Positions 5,892 to 6,575 of a stretch of 6,575 nt of DNA are shown here, one piece after another. Both the position numbers and the translations under genes were made by a program. Numbering within the stretch: position 1 is the stretch's first letter; each line of letters begins with the position of its first letter. The notes below the pieces were generated by a model that saw only the letters and a list, made by a program, of their open reading frames with translations, did not search any database and was not told where the DNA came from. This stretch comes from an uncultured Tissierellia bacterium. GTDB lineage: Bacteria > Bacillota > Clostridia > Tissierellales > Peptoniphilaceae. Location: positions 1 to 6,575 of the forward strand of contig CABTYV010000059.1 of NCBI GenBank assembly GCA_902489145.1, in the 5' to 3' direction.

Positions 5892-5989
5892 GAGGCGGTC
5901 TTGTTGCGGAGTTTGCCGCCCTTGTCACAGAGGCGGTCTTGTTGCAAAGGCGGTCTTGTTGCTGAGGCGGTCTTGTTGCTGAGGCGGTC
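5892..5989. repeat. 17-bp direct repeats (GAGGCGGTCTTGTTGCT)
   Basis: Copies begin at 5892, 5930, 5947, 5964 and 5981. The last four are spaced at exactly 17 bp, and the final one is cut after GAGGCGGTC. The copy at 5947 differs only in its first base. Between the first and second copies is a diverged segment containing CCGCC (5916-5920), which can pair with GGCGG. The repeats lie between the divergent C39-unit and tRNA promoters. Frame-sized open reading through them on the minus strand gives low-complexity protein and is not believed to be a gene. Function unknown; the tandem block probably varies in copy number. Confidence 0.85.
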
Positions 5990-6046
5990 GCCCCTGACAC
6001 TGGCCACTTTGCCCGCTCGCTTCGCCAGGCTGGAATGAAAAAATCC

Positions 6047-6075
6047 TTGACAAGCGATTCCCTCTGTCCTATACT
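6047..6075 (+). promoter_or_regulatory. Promoter of tRNA-Ala
   Basis: A perfect TTGACA (6047-6052) and TATACT (6070-6075) are separated by 17 bases. The tRNA begins 17 bases after the -10 box, so only about ten bases of 5' leader would need removal by RNase P. Confidence 0.9.
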
Positions 6076-6091
6076 GAACAAGTCATCTTAC

Positions 6092-6164
<73 letters not shown>

Positions 6165-6194
6165 TCATGGAAAAATCGATCGTTCTGTGCTTTG

Positions 6195-6241
6195 AAACAG
6201 CTTGCACCGCCTAGGCTTATGGCGCTGCGCGCTGTTTTTTT
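6195..6241 (+). terminator. Intrinsic terminator of tRNA-Ala
   Basis: AAACAGC (6195-6201), GCA (6204-6206) and GCC (6209-6211) pair with GGC (6221-6223), TGC (6226-6228) and GCTGTTT (6231-6237), with two small internal loops, then further T to 6241. It starts about 30 bases after the tRNA and closes a single-gene unit. Confidence 0.75.
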
Positions 6242-6333
6242 CGTTAAAGAAGTCTTGAGGACTTTCTTTGTTGTGCGGCGGATGGCAGCCTCCTTCAAGC
6301 TGTAGGGTATAAGGGAAGTCTCTGCAACGGGAA

Positions 6334-6485
6334 GAAGTCGGTCATGGCCTGACTTCCTTCCGCCGATCATGTCAGAAGGAAGCGCCCCCGGAGGGGGCGC
6401 CACCGCTTTGATCTCACCGCTGGCCGCAGGTAGGCTCCGCTCTGGTTTTCATCGACGGCCGCAGGCCAGCTCCGCCTTTTTGGGG
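6334..6485. repeat. Hairpin cluster (right copy)
   Basis: Same element order as 335-448: an inverted repeat GAAGTC (6334-6339) / GACTTC (6351-6356), a perfect GCGCCCCC (6382-6389) / GGGGGCGC (6393-6400) hairpin with a GGA loop, then GGCCGCAGG-type modules. The last module occurs twice, 35 bp apart (6422-6449 and 6457-6485), each with GCTCCGC followed by a T-rich tail; the left cluster has one copy (423-448). Similarity to the left cluster is clear by eye across the first 75 bases in the same orientation. The 6242-6333 stretch before it holds no gene, only a weak imperfect AAAGAAGTC/GACTTTCTTT inverted repeat at 6245-6270. Confidence 0.75.
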
Positions 6486-6510
6486 CGTTCATTGGAGGTT
6501 TTGGGCGAAG

Positions 6511-6575
6511 GTGTAGAGGAAAACAGGCACCCCCGCGTTTTCCTCTACACCAAAAATGGCTTTTTCGCCAAAAAG
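6511..6575. repeat. Palindromic repeat unit, same family as the left-edge array
   Basis: Perfect 14-bp inverted arms GTGTAGAGGAAAAC (6511-6524) and GTTTTCCTCTACAC (6537-6550) enclose a C-rich loop, followed by the same A/T-rich segment with TGGCTTTTTCGCCA seen at 37-50. The unit runs off the window, so a tandem array may continue beyond. Confidence 0.9.

Noticed and set aside
5887..6081. Minus-strand open frame through the 17-bp repeats
   Set aside because: Low-complexity product dictated by the repeats, and it covers the tRNA promoter.

Overview
The window looks like chromosomal DNA of an anaerobic member of the Bacillota (Clostridia-like). The evidence is an oxygen-sensitive class III ribonucleotide reductase system (nrdD, nrdG), a YpuA-like DUF1002 secreted protein, strong AAGGAGG-type ribosome binding sites, U-run intrinsic terminators and consensus sigma-A promoters. 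The genes are of moderate-to-high GC. I cannot name the genus from sequence alone.

Layout. 1-220 is the end of a tandem array of a 63-64 bp palindromic repeat (GTGTAGAGGAAAA...TTTTCCTCTACAC). 264-448 is a string of six GC-rich perfect hairpins. 640-1596 (+) is an exported DUF1002 protein, closed by a terminator at 1615-1658 that is shared with the convergent nrdD gene. 1737-3548 (-) is nrdD, an anaerobic ribonucleoside-triphosphate reductase without an ATP-cone. 3549-3729 is an AT-rich control region with two NrdR-box-like sites, a sigma-A promoter, and an intrinsic terminator whose loop holds the promoter's -10 box. 3730-4455 (-) is nrdG, the radical-SAM activase. 4446-4967 (-) is a DUF1232 small membrane protein overlapping nrdG. 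5066-5722 (-) is a predicted papain-like (C39-like) protein. A promoter at 5846-5874 probably drives C39-like, DUF1232 and nrdG as one unit. 5892-5989 carries 17-bp direct repeats. 6047-6241 is a complete tRNA-Ala(GGC) transcription unit on the + strand. 6334-6485 repeats the left hairpin cluster, and 6511-6575 returns to the palindromic repeat of the left edge.

How it works together. NrdG would install the glycyl radical on Gly570 of NrdD, which then makes deoxynucleotides without oxygen. The activase lies upstream of the reductase and is separated from it by a terminator, and nrdD has its own promoter next to the NrdR-like sites. The two proteins therefore appear to be transcribed separately, with NrdR control aimed mainly at nrdD (inference). 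The most notable signals are this compact terminator/promoter/NrdR-box region and the two-layer repeat system (palindromic array plus hairpin cluster) at both window edges. I see no clear new defence or mobile system.
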